DNA of 64,000 bases from an uncultured Oscillospiraceae bacterium (GTDB taxonomy: Bacteria; Bacillota; Clostridia; Oscillospirales; Oscillospiraceae), in the NCBI GenBank assembly GCA_934567355.1, contig CAKTJC010000013.1:1-64000 (forward strand), read 5' to 3'. The translations under genes and the position numbers were made by a program. The notes beneath the pieces were generated by a model. That model worked only from the letters and a program-made list of their open reading frames with translations. It ran no database searches and was not told the DNA's origin. Below, piece by piece: positions 15,774 through 24,625 of this stretch (positions are counted from its first letter, which is position 1; each line of letters starts with the position of its first letter).

Positions 15774-16468
15774 CCATCCTGAAATTGACCGACATCTGCA
15801 AGGATTATTTGCAGGGCAAGCAGTCCGTCCGGGTGCTCAAGCATATCAACATGACCGTGGAGCAGGGAGATTACCTCGCCATCATGGGTCCCTCCGGCTC
15901 CGGCAAAACAACGCTGATGAACATCATCGGCTGCCTGGACGTGCCGACCTCCGGCACCTATGAGCTGAACGGCAAGGACCTTCACAACAGCAGCGACAAT
16001 GCTCTGGCGGACATTCGCAACAAATACATCGGCTTTGTGTTCCAGAGCTTCAACCTGATGCCCAAGCTGGACGCCATGGACAATGTGGCGCTGCCGCTGC
16101 TGTACGCCGGTGTCCCGCTGAAGGAGCGGCGGGCAAGAGCCGTGGAGGCGCTCAAGGCTGTCGGCTTGGAGGAGCGTATCCATTTTCGCCCCAATCAGCT
16201 CTCCGGCGGCCAGTGCCAGCGGGTGGCCATTGCCCGCGCCATTGTCACAAAGCCAACCCTCCTGCTGGCGGACGAGCCCACCGGCGCCCTGGATTCCAAG
16301 GCCGGTGAACAGATCATGGAGATCTTCCGCAGCCTGAGCAAGGAGGGCATGACCATCATCATGATCACCCACGAGCTTGCCATTGCCGAGTGCGCCGATA
16401 AGATCTACCATATCCTCGACGGCGAACTGCGGATGAAAGGAGAGGAGACCGAACATGCGAAAGCTTAA
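15770..16468 (+). CDS. ABC transporter ATP-binding protein (MacB/LolD-type)
   Basis: A 232-residue ATPase of the family that partners FtsX-like permeases. Walker A GPSGSGKTT is at residues 40-48, the signature LSGGQCQRVAIARA near 143, Walker B LLLADEPTGALDSK near 165, and the H-loop in MITHELA. It powers the export system encoded around it. AGGAGG precedes the ATG. The gene overlaps the lipoprotein upstream by 4 bases and the second adaptor downstream by 14 bases, so the subunits are translationally coupled. Confidence 0.95.
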   Translation: MTILKLTDICKDYLQGKQSVRVLKHINMTVEQGDYLAIMGPSGSGKTTLMNIIGCLDVPTSGTYELNGKDLHNSSDNALADIRNKYIGFVFQSFNLMPKLDAMDNVALPLLYAGVPLKERRARAVEALKAVGLEERIHFRPNQLSGGQCQRVAIARAIVTKPTLLLADEPTGALDSKAGEQIMEIFRSLSKEGMTIIMITHELAIAECADKIYHILDGELRMKGEETEHAKA

Positions 16469-18665
16469 AAAGACGCTTATCATCCTTGCCGTTATCCTGG
16501 TAGCGGGTGGCGGCGGCTTCTTCGGCTGGAAATATTACAGCAGCAAAAACGTTGCCCCGGTGAAGGTGTATCCCTTCAACTATGTGGGTATGACGGAATA
16601 TTGGGGCGATTCCCGCGAAAGCTACGGCCCCGTCACCACCGATAAAATTCAAACCGTCTATCTGTCCGACACCCAGACCGTTTCCGAGGTTCTGGTGGAG
16701 GAGGGGCAGGAGGTAAAGAAGGGCGACCTGCTCATGAGCTTCGATACCACCCTGTCCCAGCTGGAGCTGGAGCGAAAGGAGCTGGAGATCCAGAAGGATC
16801 AGATGGATCTGGAGGATGCTCAGAAGGAGCTGCAGCGCATCAGCTGGATGGTTCCCATGGGCATTCCCCCCACGGAGCCGGAGACGGAGCCCACCGAGCC
16901 GGACTACGGCCGCCCGCTCAGCGGGGCGTATGAGCTTTTCCGGGAGGGGCACGACGGCTCTTCTGAAAGCAGCGCCTTTATCTGCTGGATCCCCACGGGC
17001 AAGGTGATCTCCACGGAGTTCCTGCAGCAGACCATCGGCGATCTGATCGATACCCCGACCGAACCGCCCACGGAGGCGCCCACCGAAGACCCCAGCAATC
17101 CTCCCACGGAGACGCCCACCGAGGATCCCAGCAACCCACCCACGGAGACGCCCACCGAGGATCCCAGCAATCCCCCCACGGAGGAGCCTTCCCTATCGTC
17201 CACGGAGCCGACGACTGCGCCCACCCAGCCTGTTTCCGGGCCGGTGCGGGTCACGTTCCTCCGCCTCCCGGATTATCTGACACTGGCAGTGTATTCCGCC
17301 GAACAGGATACAAATGTTGTCATTGACCCGGAGCCGGACGGAACCTATCTGCTTTTGCCCGGCAAATATACCTATGTCGCTTCCGCAGAGGGCTATGAGA
17401 CTGCCCGCCGGGAGTTCACTGTTCCGGAGCAGGCAGTCAGTCCCTTCCAGGTGGAGATCGTCCTGAACCAGAATCCCACGCAGCCGCCTGTCACCGAAGC
17501 ACCCATGACGGAGGCGCCGACGGATGCTCCCACGGAAGTGCCCATTACGGAGGCGCCTTCCGAAGCGCCCGTCCTGAAGCTGACCGGCGCAGAAAACCTG
17601 ATTTACTTCACTGCCCTCCTGACAGAAGGCGAGGCAGACCCCACGCAGGCACCGACAGAGATGCCCACGCAGGCGCCCACGGAAGCCCCCGGCGAGCCGA
17701 CCGCTCCTACGGAACCTGCTGAGCCCGGAAAAAAGTGCACCCCTTATTATGTGATCTTCAAAATTACCAAGGACAATCTGCTCAAGGCAGATGTCCTGGT
17801 GTGGATCGGCGTGCATGTGAATGCCGATGGCAGCTTCTCCTTCTTCAATGCCTCCGGGATTGAGGATTTCAGCATCCCTGTGGAGCCCACCGAGCCTGTC
17901 GAGACCGAGCCGGAGGTGGATTATTTCGGCAGCGGCTACACCTACTCCCAGATTCAGGAGATGAAGAAGGAGCAGGAGCAGAAAATTAAGGATTTGGACA
18001 TCCAGCTGAAGCTGACCCAGTCCGAGCTGAAGATTATGCAGAAGGAGCTGAGCGACGGCAATATCTATGCAGAGCAGGACGGCAAGGTTATCTCCCTGCT
18101 GACCGAGGAGGATGCCAAGCTCAATTCTCAGCCCATCATCAAGGTTTCCGGCGGCGGCGGGTACTATATCGATGCATCCATCAGTGAGCTGGAGCGCAGC
18201 AGCATGAAGATCGGCCAGGAGGTCACCGTCAACGATTGGAACTCCGGTATGACCTACACCGGCTCCGTCGTCTCCGTCGGCGACATTCCTTCCTCCAGCA
18301 ACAGCTACAATGGCAATAATAACCCCAATGCTTCCAGCTATCCCTTCCGCGTGTTCGTGGATGAGAGTGCCGATTTGCAGGCGGGCAATTACGTCAGCGT
18401 GACCTATTCCTCCGCCGAGCAGGTCGGAATCTATCTGGAAAAGCCCTTCCTGCGCACCGAGGACGGCGTCAGTTATGTCTACGTCCGGGGCGAGGACGGC
18501 CTGCTGGAGCGCCGCACCGTCACGGTGAGCAAGAGCCTGAACGGCTACTATGTGGCGATTCAGGACGGCCTGACGGAGGACGACATGGTTGCCTTCCCCT
18601 ATGGCAAGAATGTGAAACCCGGCGTCCCCACCGAAGAGGGCGACTATTCCGATATGTACGCATAA
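16455..18665 (+). CDS. Second adaptor protein with a giant Pro/Thr/Glu-rich insertion
   Basis: A 736-residue HlyD/MacA-like adaptor, about twice the normal length. A membrane anchor (residues 8-27) and the first lipoyl half (TVSEVLVEEGQEVKKGDLL) lead into a first coiled coil (to about 135). Between this helix and the returning coiled coil (from about 495, IQEMKKEQEQKIKDLDIQLK) lie some 355 inserted residues: Thr-Pro-Glu-rich stretches, three copies of a 12-residue repeat (residues 208-243), a PEGA-like beta domain (about 262-335, with LLPGKYTYVASAEGYETARR) and a further small domain. The second lipoyl half (IYAEQDGKVISLLTEED) and barrel follow. The insertion sits where the hairpin tip should be. 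RBS AAAGGAGAGG. Confidence 0.85.
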   Translation: MRKLKKTLIILAVILVAGGGGFFGWKYYSSKNVAPVKVYPFNYVGMTEYWGDSRESYGPVTTDKIQTVYLSDTQTVSEVLVEEGQEVKKGDLLMSFDTTLSQLELERKELEIQKDQMDLEDAQKELQRISWMVPMGIPPTEPETEPTEPDYGRPLSGAYELFREGHDGSSESSAFICWIPTGKVISTEFLQQTIGDLIDTPTEPPTEAPTEDPSNPPTETPTEDPSNPPTETPTEDPSNPPTEEPSLSSTEPTTAPTQPVSGPVRVTFLRLPDYLTLAVYSAEQDTNVVIDPEPDGTYLLLPGKYTYVASAEGYETARREFTVPEQAVSPFQVEIVLNQNPTQPPVTEAPMTEAPTDAPTEVPITEAPSEAPVLKLTGAENLIYFTALLTEGEADPTQAPTEMPTQAPTEAPGEPTAPTEPAEPGKKCTPYYVIFKITKDNLLKADVLVWIGVHVNADGSFSFFNASGIEDFSIPVEPTEPVETEPEVDYFGSGYTYSQIQEMKKEQEQKIKDLDIQLKLTQSELKIMQKELSDGNIYAEQDGKVISLLTEEDAKLNSQPIIKVSGGGGYYIDASISELERSSMKIGQEVTVNDWNSGMTYTGSVVSVGDIPSSSNSYNGNNNPNASSYPFRVFVDESADLQAGNYVSVTYSSAEQVGIYLEKPFLRTEDGVSYVYVRGEDGLLERRTVTVSKSLNGYYVAIQDGLTEDDMVAFPYGKNVKPGVPTEEGDYSDMYA
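17076..17183 (+). repeat. 36-bp tandem repeat, three copies, inside the second adaptor gene
   Basis: Three in-frame units (17076, 17112, 17148) encode the 12-residue motif TPTEDPSNPPTE with only third-position differences and one Ala/Thr change. Such repeats change copy number by slippage and would lengthen or shorten the linker without frameshift. Confidence 0.9.
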
Positions 18666-18680
18666 CGGGGGGAAGAAGCC

Positions 18681-19934
18681 ATGTTTGAAAATATTCGACT
18701 CGCGTTTCAGGGCGTCTGGAGCCACAAGATGCGCAGCATGCTCACCATGCTTGGCATCATCATCGGCATTGCCGCGATCATCACCATCGTTTCCACCATC
18801 AAGGGCACCAACGAGCAGATCAAGGAAAATCTGATCGGTGCCGGCAACAATATCGTTTCGATCCAGCTGAATCAAAACGGTTATGCCTTTGATGCCTCCT
18901 GGAATGATATCCCCTCCTGTGTCCGTCCCATTACCGAGGAGACCCGCCAGGAGCTGGAGCAGCTGGACGGGGCGCAGATCGTTTCCCTGTACTATACCCG
19001 CAGCTACGCCGATTCCGTTTTTTACCAGAATACCCAGTATAACGGCAGCGTGTATGGCGTGGATTCCCATTTTTTCCCCGCCAGCGGCTACCAGGTGAAG
19101 CTGGGGCGCGGCTTTACGGCAGCGGACTATGAGAATTTCCGCAAGGTCGCCATCGTGGACACCAATGTGATCTCGACGCTGTCCCTGGGGGAGAACCCTG
19201 TTGGGCAGGTGCTTGAGGTGCAGGGGGACGTGTATACCATCATTGGCGTGGTAGCCCTGTCCCAGGAGTTCACACCCACCATCAATTCCATGTCGGATTA
19301 TCAGATGTATGTGGGCAGCTCCTCCGGCAATATCTATATTCCGGATGCCGTCTGGCCGGTTGCTTACCGGTTTGATGAGCCCCAGAACGTGGCAATCAAG
19401 GTCACCAGCACGGACGAGATGACCACCGTCGGCAAGAAGGCGGCGGATCTGCTGACCGGACGCCAGATCGTGGGCACCGACACGGGCTACGATTACCGCA
19501 GCCTGGATATGCTGGAGCAGGCACAGCAGCTGCAGAAAATGAGCCAGGCCACCAATACCCAGCTGATCTGGATCGCCAGCATCTCCCTGCTGGTAGGCGG
19601 CATCGGCGTAATGAACATCATGCTGGTGTCCGTGACGGAGCGCACCTCCGAGATCGGTTTGAAAAAAGCCATCGGTGCAAAGAAACGCCGGATCCTGATG
19701 CAGTTCCTCACCGAGGCTGCCGTGCTCACCAGCCTGGGCGGCGTGATCGGTGTGGCCACCGGCATCGGCCTTGCAGAGCTGATTTCCAAGATGATGGAGA
19801 TCCCCGTTGCCATCAGCATTCCGGCCATCGTGGTCAGCGTGGTATTCTCCACCCTGATCGGCGTGGTGTTCGGTCTGCTCCCTGCCACCAAGGCGGCAAA
19901 CCTGAACCCCATCGAGGCTCTCCGCAGAGATTAA
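18681..19934 (+). CDS. ABC transporter permease (MacB/FtsX-like)
   Basis: A 417-residue MacB-type permease with the usual four membrane helices: one at residues 18-41 (MLTMLGIIIGIAAIITIVST), then a large extracytoplasmic domain (about 50-285), and three C-terminal helices (IASISLLVGGIGVMNIMLVS, LTSLGGVIGVATGIGL, IPAIVVSVVFSTLIGVVFGLLP). The conserved MNIMLVSVTERTSEIGLKKAIGAKKRRI segment is the cytoplasmic coupling region. With the ATPase and two adaptors it forms a YknXYZ/MacAB-like complex that acts on substrates at the outer membrane face. GGGGGGAAG lies upstream of the ATG. Confidence 0.93.
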   Translation: MFENIRLAFQGVWSHKMRSMLTMLGIIIGIAAIITIVSTIKGTNEQIKENLIGAGNNIVSIQLNQNGYAFDASWNDIPSCVRPITEETRQELEQLDGAQIVSLYYTRSYADSVFYQNTQYNGSVYGVDSHFFPASGYQVKLGRGFTAADYENFRKVAIVDTNVISTLSLGENPVGQVLEVQGDVYTIIGVVALSQEFTPTINSMSDYQMYVGSSSGNIYIPDAVWPVAYRFDEPQNVAIKVTSTDEMTTVGKKAADLLTGRQIVGTDTGYDYRSLDMLEQAQQLQKMSQATNTQLIWIASISLLVGGIGVMNIMLVSVTERTSEIGLKKAIGAKKRRILMQFLTEAAVLTSLGGVIGVATGIGLAELISKMMEIPVAISIPAIVVSVVFSTLIGVVFGLLPATKAANLNPIEALRRD

Positions 19935-19936
19935 AT

Positions 19937-20106
19937 CTAAGGAAACTCTGAATAAATCGTCTGCGGCCGGACAGCGGGCCTTTTGCCCCCATGCCGCAGG
20001 ATGAAAAATGGGAAATACATACAGTATTCCTCCATTTTTCATCCTTTGCCTGGAAACAAAATCCCTCGCTGCCAGCTCTTGCTGATTTAATCAGAGCTTC
20101 CCTAAA
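19937..20106. repeat. Palindromic MITE-like element, copy 3 (long form)
   Basis: About 170 bp beginning three bases after the stop codon of the permease gene. Ends are CTAAGGAAACTCTGAATAA and TTAATCAGAGCTTCCCTAA. The apex hairpin is a perfect 13-bp stem GGATGAAAAATGG (19999-20011) / CCATTTTTCATCC (20032-20044) around GAAATACATACAGTATTCC. A middle arm pair CAGCG / CGCTG brackets it. It is the closest relative of copy 1. Confidence 0.9.
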
Positions 20107-20138
20107 TCGGCGCAGCGTTTTGGCTGCGCCGATTTTCT
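20107..20138 (+). terminator. Terminator of the export operon
   Basis: A perfect 10-bp stem TCGGCGCAGC / GCTGCGCCGA with loop GTTTTG is followed by TTTTCT. It abuts the palindromic element. Confidence 0.93.
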
Positions 20139-20219
20139 GCCCCCGGAACATTGTATTTTCTGCCCTTTTGTGGTATAATCCATAAAAGCATACGCAATGA
20201 ATTTGGAGGTTTCTTTTTT

Positions 20220-21710
20220 ATGAGACGATTCGTAAAGCCCCTGCTGGCTTTGCTTGCGGTGATGCTCCTGCTCAGCGGCTGTGACGGCCTGAGCCTGGGC
20301 ACGCCCGAAACCACCGAGCCGACCAAGGTGGAGCGCATTTCGCTGGTGGTGGATGAAAATACCATTTTGGACATGGAGCGGGATTACCCGGACTTAAAAT
20401 ATGCCGACCTGACCGGCAGCGAGTGCTATCAGGCAATCGAGGCATATGCCGTCCGCCATCCCCAGGTGGAGGTGCGCTATCTTGTCCGCCTGGGCACCAT
20501 GGCAGCCGCACCGGATGCCCAGAGTCTGGAATTGCAGCCGGGGGATTATGATTACCAGCTCCTGCTGCGCAATCTTGCCTATCTGCCCCAGCTGCAGAAG
20601 GTGACGCTGCGCAATTCCGCTTTGCAGATCAGCGAGCTGCAGGCGCTGCAGAATGCCTACCCCAACGTGGAATTCACATGCGGCCTGGATTTCTGCGGCA
20701 TTGTCTGCGACAGCGAGACGCAGACAATCGATCTTTCCGCCCTGAGCCCGGAGGAGGTGCTGGCCAATGCTTCCATGCTTGCCTACCTTCCCAACCTGGC
20801 GGAAATCCAGCTGATGACCGCCGATGATACGACGCTCTATACCCTGGAGCAGGCGGCGCAGCTGCAAACCCATGTGCCCCAGGCACTGCTGAAATTTTCC
20901 TTCGATCTCTTTGGCCAGCGGGTCAGCACCACCGATACGGAGATCAGCTATGCCAATAAATACATCGGCAACCAGGAGGGCGCACTGGATACCCTGCGCA
21001 CGGCGCTGTCCGTCCTGCGGGGCTGTGAGCGGTTCGTGCTGGATAACTGCCACTTTACCAACGAGGAGCTGGCTGCCGTGCGGGATGAATTCCGCGGCAC
21101 CACCAAGGTGGTCTGGCGTGTCTGGTTCGGCAAGGGCGGCTGCCTGACGGATCGCACGGTGATCCGCCATGTGTACAACCTGTATGATTACAACAGTGCC
21201 GATCTGATCTACTGCGAGGATGCGGAATTCCTGGATTTCGGCCACAACGAGATACTCAAGCAGTGCGATTTTGTGGCGGGAATGCCCAAGCTGCGGGCGG
21301 TGATTCTCTCCGGCTCCATGATTTCTGACCTGACCCCCTTTGAAAACTGCCCCAATCTGGAGTTCCTGGAGGTCGCCTACTGCGGCTACCTGGAGGATAT
21401 ATCCTCTCTGGCTGCCTGCACGAGCCTGCAGCGGCTGAACATCGCCTACACCAAGGTGTCCGACCTCTCGCCGCTGGATGAGCTGAACCTTCAAGTGCTG
21501 GTGGATGCCCGCTCCAAGACCGACGAGGCGGAGCGCGCCCGCTTTGACGCGCTGCACCCCGACTGCATCACCCAGCACACTGGCGATGCCAAGGACGACA
21601 ATCCCTATGGCTACCCCTGGCGCTACGAGCAGAATGGTGACGCGAACGAATACTACGCCCTGCTGAAGGAAAAGTTCGGCTACCCCAACCCCACGGATAC
21701 ATTGTATTAA
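20220..21710 (+). CDS. Leucine-rich-repeat lipoprotein
   Basis: A 496-residue surface lipoprotein with signal peptide and lipobox LLLSGC (Cys near residue 20), a Thr/Pro-rich stretch, and a body of degenerate leucine-rich repeats (LAYLPQLQKVTLRNSALQIS, LAYLPNLAEIQLMT, and the clearer C-terminal series ITRMP-like units PKLRAVILSGSMISDLTPFE, PNLEFLEVAYCGYLEDISSL, SLQRLNIAYTKVSDLSPLDE). Role is presumably protein or ligand binding at the cell surface. Its last 95 residues are clearly paralogous to the partial gene at the right edge of the window. GGAGG precedes the ATG at 20220. It may be co-transcribed with the HAD gene 24 bases downstream. Confidence 0.8.
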   Translation: MRRFVKPLLALLAVMLLLSGCDGLSLGTPETTEPTKVERISLVVDENTILDMERDYPDLKYADLTGSECYQAIEAYAVRHPQVEVRYLVRLGTMAAAPDAQSLELQPGDYDYQLLLRNLAYLPQLQKVTLRNSALQISELQALQNAYPNVEFTCGLDFCGIVCDSETQTIDLSALSPEEVLANASMLAYLPNLAEIQLMTADDTTLYTLEQAAQLQTHVPQALLKFSFDLFGQRVSTTDTEISYANKYIGNQEGALDTLRTALSVLRGCERFVLDNCHFTNEELAAVRDEFRGTTKVVWRVWFGKGGCLTDRTVIRHVYNLYDYNSADLIYCEDAEFLDFGHNEILKQCDFVAGMPKLRAVILSGSMISDLTPFENCPNLEFLEVAYCGYLEDISSLAACTSLQRLNIAYTKVSDLSPLDELNLQVLVDARSKTDEAERARFDALHPDCITQHTGDAKDDNPYGYPWRYEQNGDANEYYALLKEKFGYPNPTDTLY

Positions 21711-21734
21711 AGTACTGGACATAGGAGCTTTGTT

Positions 21735-22349
21735 ATGATTAAAAATATTGTTTTTGATATGGGCGGCGTATTGATCCGCTGGGACACTGCAACCATGCTC
21801 GATCAGCTGGATTTGTCCGCTGAGGACAGAGAAATTCTGAATCGGGAGCTGTTCCGCACGGTGGAGTGGATGCAGCAGGATCGGGGCGTGATGACCGAGG
21901 AACAGCTGCGCCGGGCGGTGCTTGCCCGGCTGCCCCAGCGCCTGTGGGCACCGGCAGAGAAGCTCATCGGCTGGTATCACGAATTTATTTTCCCTGTTCC
22001 CGGCATGGGGGAGCTGGTGCGGGAGCTGAAGAGCAATGGGTATCACATCTACCTGCTCTCCAATGCCAATCTGGCGCTGCGGACGTATTTCTGCCGCATT
22101 CCCGGCTCCGAGTGCTTTGATCAGCTGATGGTTTCCGCCGAGGAAAAGCTGCTCAAGCCCGCCCATGAGATCTACGAGCGGCTTTATGAGAAATTTGACC
22201 TGAATCCCGCCGAGTGCTTTTTCATTGATGACATGCCCGCCAATGTGGAGGGTGCCATCCGTACTGGCATGAACGGCGCGGTGTTCCATGGCGACATTTC
22301 CCGGCTCCGCCGGGAGCTGAATGCTGCCGGGATCTCCTGCGGAGCATAA
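21735..22349 (+). CDS. HAD-superfamily hydrolase (YihX-like)
   Basis: A 204-residue haloacid dehalogenase-type phosphatase. Motif I is FDMGGVLIRWD (nucleophile Asp8); motif II IYLLSNAN; motif III around KPAHEIYERL; motif IV FFIDDMPANVEGA. The layout with an alpha-helical cap of residues 15-90 matches the YihX subgroup, which dephosphorylates sugar phosphates; the real substrate is unknown. AGGAGC precedes the ATG, and only eleven bases separate it from the MoxR gene. Confidence 0.85.
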   Translation: MIKNIVFDMGGVLIRWDTATMLDQLDLSAEDREILNRELFRTVEWMQQDRGVMTEEQLRRAVLARLPQRLWAPAEKLIGWYHEFIFPVPGMGELVRELKSNGYHIYLLSNANLALRTYFCRIPGSECFDQLMVSAEEKLLKPAHEIYERLYEKFDLNPAECFFIDDMPANVEGAIRTGMNGAVFHGDISRLRRELNAAGISCGA

Positions 22350-22360
22350 GGAGCGGAACA

Positions 22361-23248
22361 ATGACACTGGAAGAATTAAAGCAGAGAATGGATGCGGCGG
22401 ATTATGTCTATGACGATGTTCTTGCCACGACGGTATATGTCGCGCTGACGCTGGGGCGTCCGCTGCTGATCGAGGGCGCAGCCGGCGTGGGCAAGACCGA
22501 GGTCGCCAAGGTGATGGCCTCCGCGCTGAACCGGGAGCTGGTGCGCCTGCAGTGCTACGAAGGGCTGGACGAGAGCAAGGCGCTTTACGAGTGGAATTAT
22601 CAGAAGCAGCTGCTGTCCATCCAGGTGAATATGAATTCGGCGGATAAGGAGGCGCTGACCCAGAGCCTCTTTTCCGATGAATACCTGCTGGAGCGCCCTC
22701 TGCTCAAATCCATCCGTTCCGAAAAGCCGGTGGTGCTGCTGATCGATGAGATCGACAAGGCGGACGAGGAGTTTGAGGCGTTCCTGCTGGAGCTGCTGTC
22801 CGAGCAGCAGGTGACCGTGCCGGAGATCGGCACCATCCGGGCGAAAACCGTTCCCTTTGTGGTGCTCACCTCCAATCGCGCGCGCCCGCTCTCCGAGGCA
22901 CTGCGCCGCCGGTGCGCCTACCTGCACATCGAATACCCCGATATGGACAAGGAGCTTTCCATTCTGCGCAAAAAGCTGCCCCATGTGGATGACCGGCTCT
23001 GCGCCCAGGTTGCCCTTGCCGTGCAGAAGCTGCGCGGCAATGAGGCCATACTGAAAAAGCCCTCCATCGCCGAGACGCTGGACTGGGCGGCGGCGCTGGA
23101 TGCCCTGGGCATCCGGGAACTTACTCCGGACGCTCTGCGCCGGACGGCGGGCTTTGTGCTGAAAAACAACGAGGATCTGGAGATCCTGGAGGAAGAGCAG
23201 CCGGAGGCGGAGCACTGCGGCCGCTGCCAGGGACACAGCCATGGCTGA
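22361..23248 (+). CDS. MoxR-family AAA+ ATPase
   Basis: A 295-residue AAA+ protein of the MoxR/CoxD type. Walker A GAAGVGKT is at residues 39-46, Walker B VVLLIDEIDKADEEFE near 125-140, and an arginine-finger region SEALRRRCAYLHIEYPD near 185. MoxR ATPases act as chaperones with VWA proteins to insert metals or remodel partners. AAGGAGCGG precedes the ATG. It overlaps the next gene, a VWA protein, by eight bases, which supports a joint complex. Confidence 0.9.
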   Translation: MTLEELKQRMDAADYVYDDVLATTVYVALTLGRPLLIEGAAGVGKTEVAKVMASALNRELVRLQCYEGLDESKALYEWNYQKQLLSIQVNMNSADKEALTQSLFSDEYLLERPLLKSIRSEKPVVLLIDEIDKADEEFEAFLLELLSEQQVTVPEIGTIRAKTVPFVVLTSNRARPLSEALRRRCAYLHIEYPDMDKELSILRKKLPHVDDRLCAQVALAVQKLRGNEAILKKPSIAETLDWAAALDALGIRELTPDALRRTAGFVLKNNEDLEILEEEQPEAEHCGRCQGHSHG

Positions 23249-24518
23249 TACCGGCGTCTATCTGGAAAAGCTCTCCGCCTTCTCCCGGATGCTTCGCCTG
23301 AAGGGGCTTGCCGTCGGACCCGCCGAGACCGCCGACGCCGCCCAGGTGCTGACGCGCCTGGGCTTTGCCGACCGGGATACGGTGAAGATCGCTCTGCGCA
23401 CCGTTTATTCCAGCTCCAGGGAAGATCAGCTGACCTTTGACCAGGTTTTCGACGGCTTCTTTATTTCCGAGGAGGCCATGCGCCGCCAGGCGGAGCAGCA
23501 GCAACAGCACGAGCAGGAGATGGAGCAGCGCCGCCGGGAGGCGGAAGAGGAGCTGGAGCAGGTAGGAGAGCAGGCACATTTGACGCAGCAGCAGCGCGAG
23601 ACCTATATGATGATGTCCGACGAAGCCCGGCAGCGCCTGAAGGACTTTGTGGAGCGCTACAAGTCCAACGTCGAACGCAATCCCGGCCTGTACAGCGAGT
23701 TCATCCATTCCGTTTTTGCAAAATCCATTATGGAGCAGCAGATGCTTATGGAGTCCGCCGGGGAAAACTGCCTGGATGCCGACCCGGAGGTGGGCATCCT
23801 GTACCGCGACCTGGGGCAGTTCCGGGATACGGAAATTCCCAAGGCGATCGCCATCATCCAGAGCATCGCCAAGCAGATCAACGGGGAGCTGTCCGCCAAG
23901 CGGAAAAATACCGCCCATTCCGGCAAGCTGGATTTCCGGCGCACCATCCGCAAGGGGCTGGAAACCGGCGGCTCCTTCCGGCAGCTGCGCTACCGCCGGA
24001 AGCGCACCCACCGCAAGCGCCTGGTGATCCTGTGCGATGTTTCCGGCTCCATGATCCAGTTTTCAGAATTTGCCCTGCGGCTGATCCAGTCGCTCAACCA
24101 GGTGTCGGACAGCTCACGGGTATTCCTGTTTTCCGAGCATCTGGTGGAAGCGGACGCCTACTGCCTGCACAATATGGATTCCTTCCGTTCCTTTGTCCGC
24201 CAATCCGGCATCTACGGCCGGGGGACGGATCTGGGCACCGCGCTGGAAGAGATCTGCGCTGCCCGCCCGCCCATACTGGGGCAGGGAGCCACCCTGCTGA
24301 TCCTGTCCGATACCAAGACCATCGATCAGAACCGTGCCGTCGCCGCCGTGCTGGAGGCAAAGCGTCGGGCGGGAAAGGTGATCTGGCTCAATCCCGTGCC
24401 GGAAGGGAAGTGGCAGTATCTGCGCAGTGTTCAGACCATGGCTGCCCTCGTGCCCATGGCCAGCTGCTCCACCCTGCGGGAGCTTGCCGATGCCTGCCGG
24501 AGACTGAAAAATATGTAA
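23241..24518 (+). CDS. VWA-domain protein (CoxE-like), MoxR partner
   Basis: A 425-residue protein with a helical N-terminal half containing a Glu/Gln-rich coiled coil (residues 78-125) and a C-terminal von Willebrand A domain. The metal site (MIDAS) is DVSGSM starting at Asp266, with a later GRGTDLGTALEEI for the threonine ligand. The pairing with an upstream MoxR ATPase is the CoxD-CoxE arrangement. In CO dehydrogenase systems this pair matures the metal site; no such enzyme is nearby, so the client here is unknown. Confidence 0.88.
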   Translation: MADTGVYLEKLSAFSRMLRLKGLAVGPAETADAAQVLTRLGFADRDTVKIALRTVYSSSREDQLTFDQVFDGFFISEEAMRRQAEQQQQHEQEMEQRRREAEEELEQVGEQAHLTQQQRETYMMMSDEARQRLKDFVERYKSNVERNPGLYSEFIHSVFAKSIMEQQMLMESAGENCLDADPEVGILYRDLGQFRDTEIPKAIAIIQSIAKQINGELSAKRKNTAHSGKLDFRRTIRKGLETGGSFRQLRYRRKRTHRKRLVILCDVSGSMIQFSEFALRLIQSLNQVSDSSRVFLFSEHLVEADAYCLHNMDSFRSFVRQSGIYGRGTDLGTALEEICAARPPILGQGATLLILSDTKTIDQNRAVAAVLEAKRRAGKVIWLNPVPEGKWQYLRSVQTMAALVPMASCSTLRELADACRRLKNM

Positions 24519-24535
24519 AGCAGCGCCATAGCAGC

Positions 24536-24576
24536 AACCTGCCCAATTCCGCACACCGGAAATGGGCAGGTTCTTG
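24536..24576 (+). terminator. Terminator after the MoxR/VWA genes
   Basis: AACCTGCCCA pairs with TGGGCAGGTT (24536-24545 with 24563-24572) with an additional inner TTCCG/CGGAA pairing; the following T-tract is short (CTTGT). Confidence 0.75.
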
Positions 24577-24625
24577 TATGCTACGATGAATCAAAAAATT
24601 AAATGCATGATATTGAAAAAATAGA

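Noticed and set aside
17076..17183. The tandem repeat as a CRISPR array
   Set aside because: Units are directly adjacent without spacers and encode an in-frame protein repeat.
17193..20042. A 949-codon open frame on the minus strand opposite the adaptor and permease genes
   Set aside because: It is a codon-bias shadow: long stop-free antisense frames are common in this G+C-rich coding style, it shows no recognisable domain, and the plus-strand genes have clear family motifs and ribosome sites. It also crosses a terminator and a palindromic element.
20394..22367. A 657-codon minus-strand frame opposite the LRR and HAD genes
   Set aside because: Same reason: rich in Gln, His and Gly without motifs, and it spans two genes with clear products on the plus strand.
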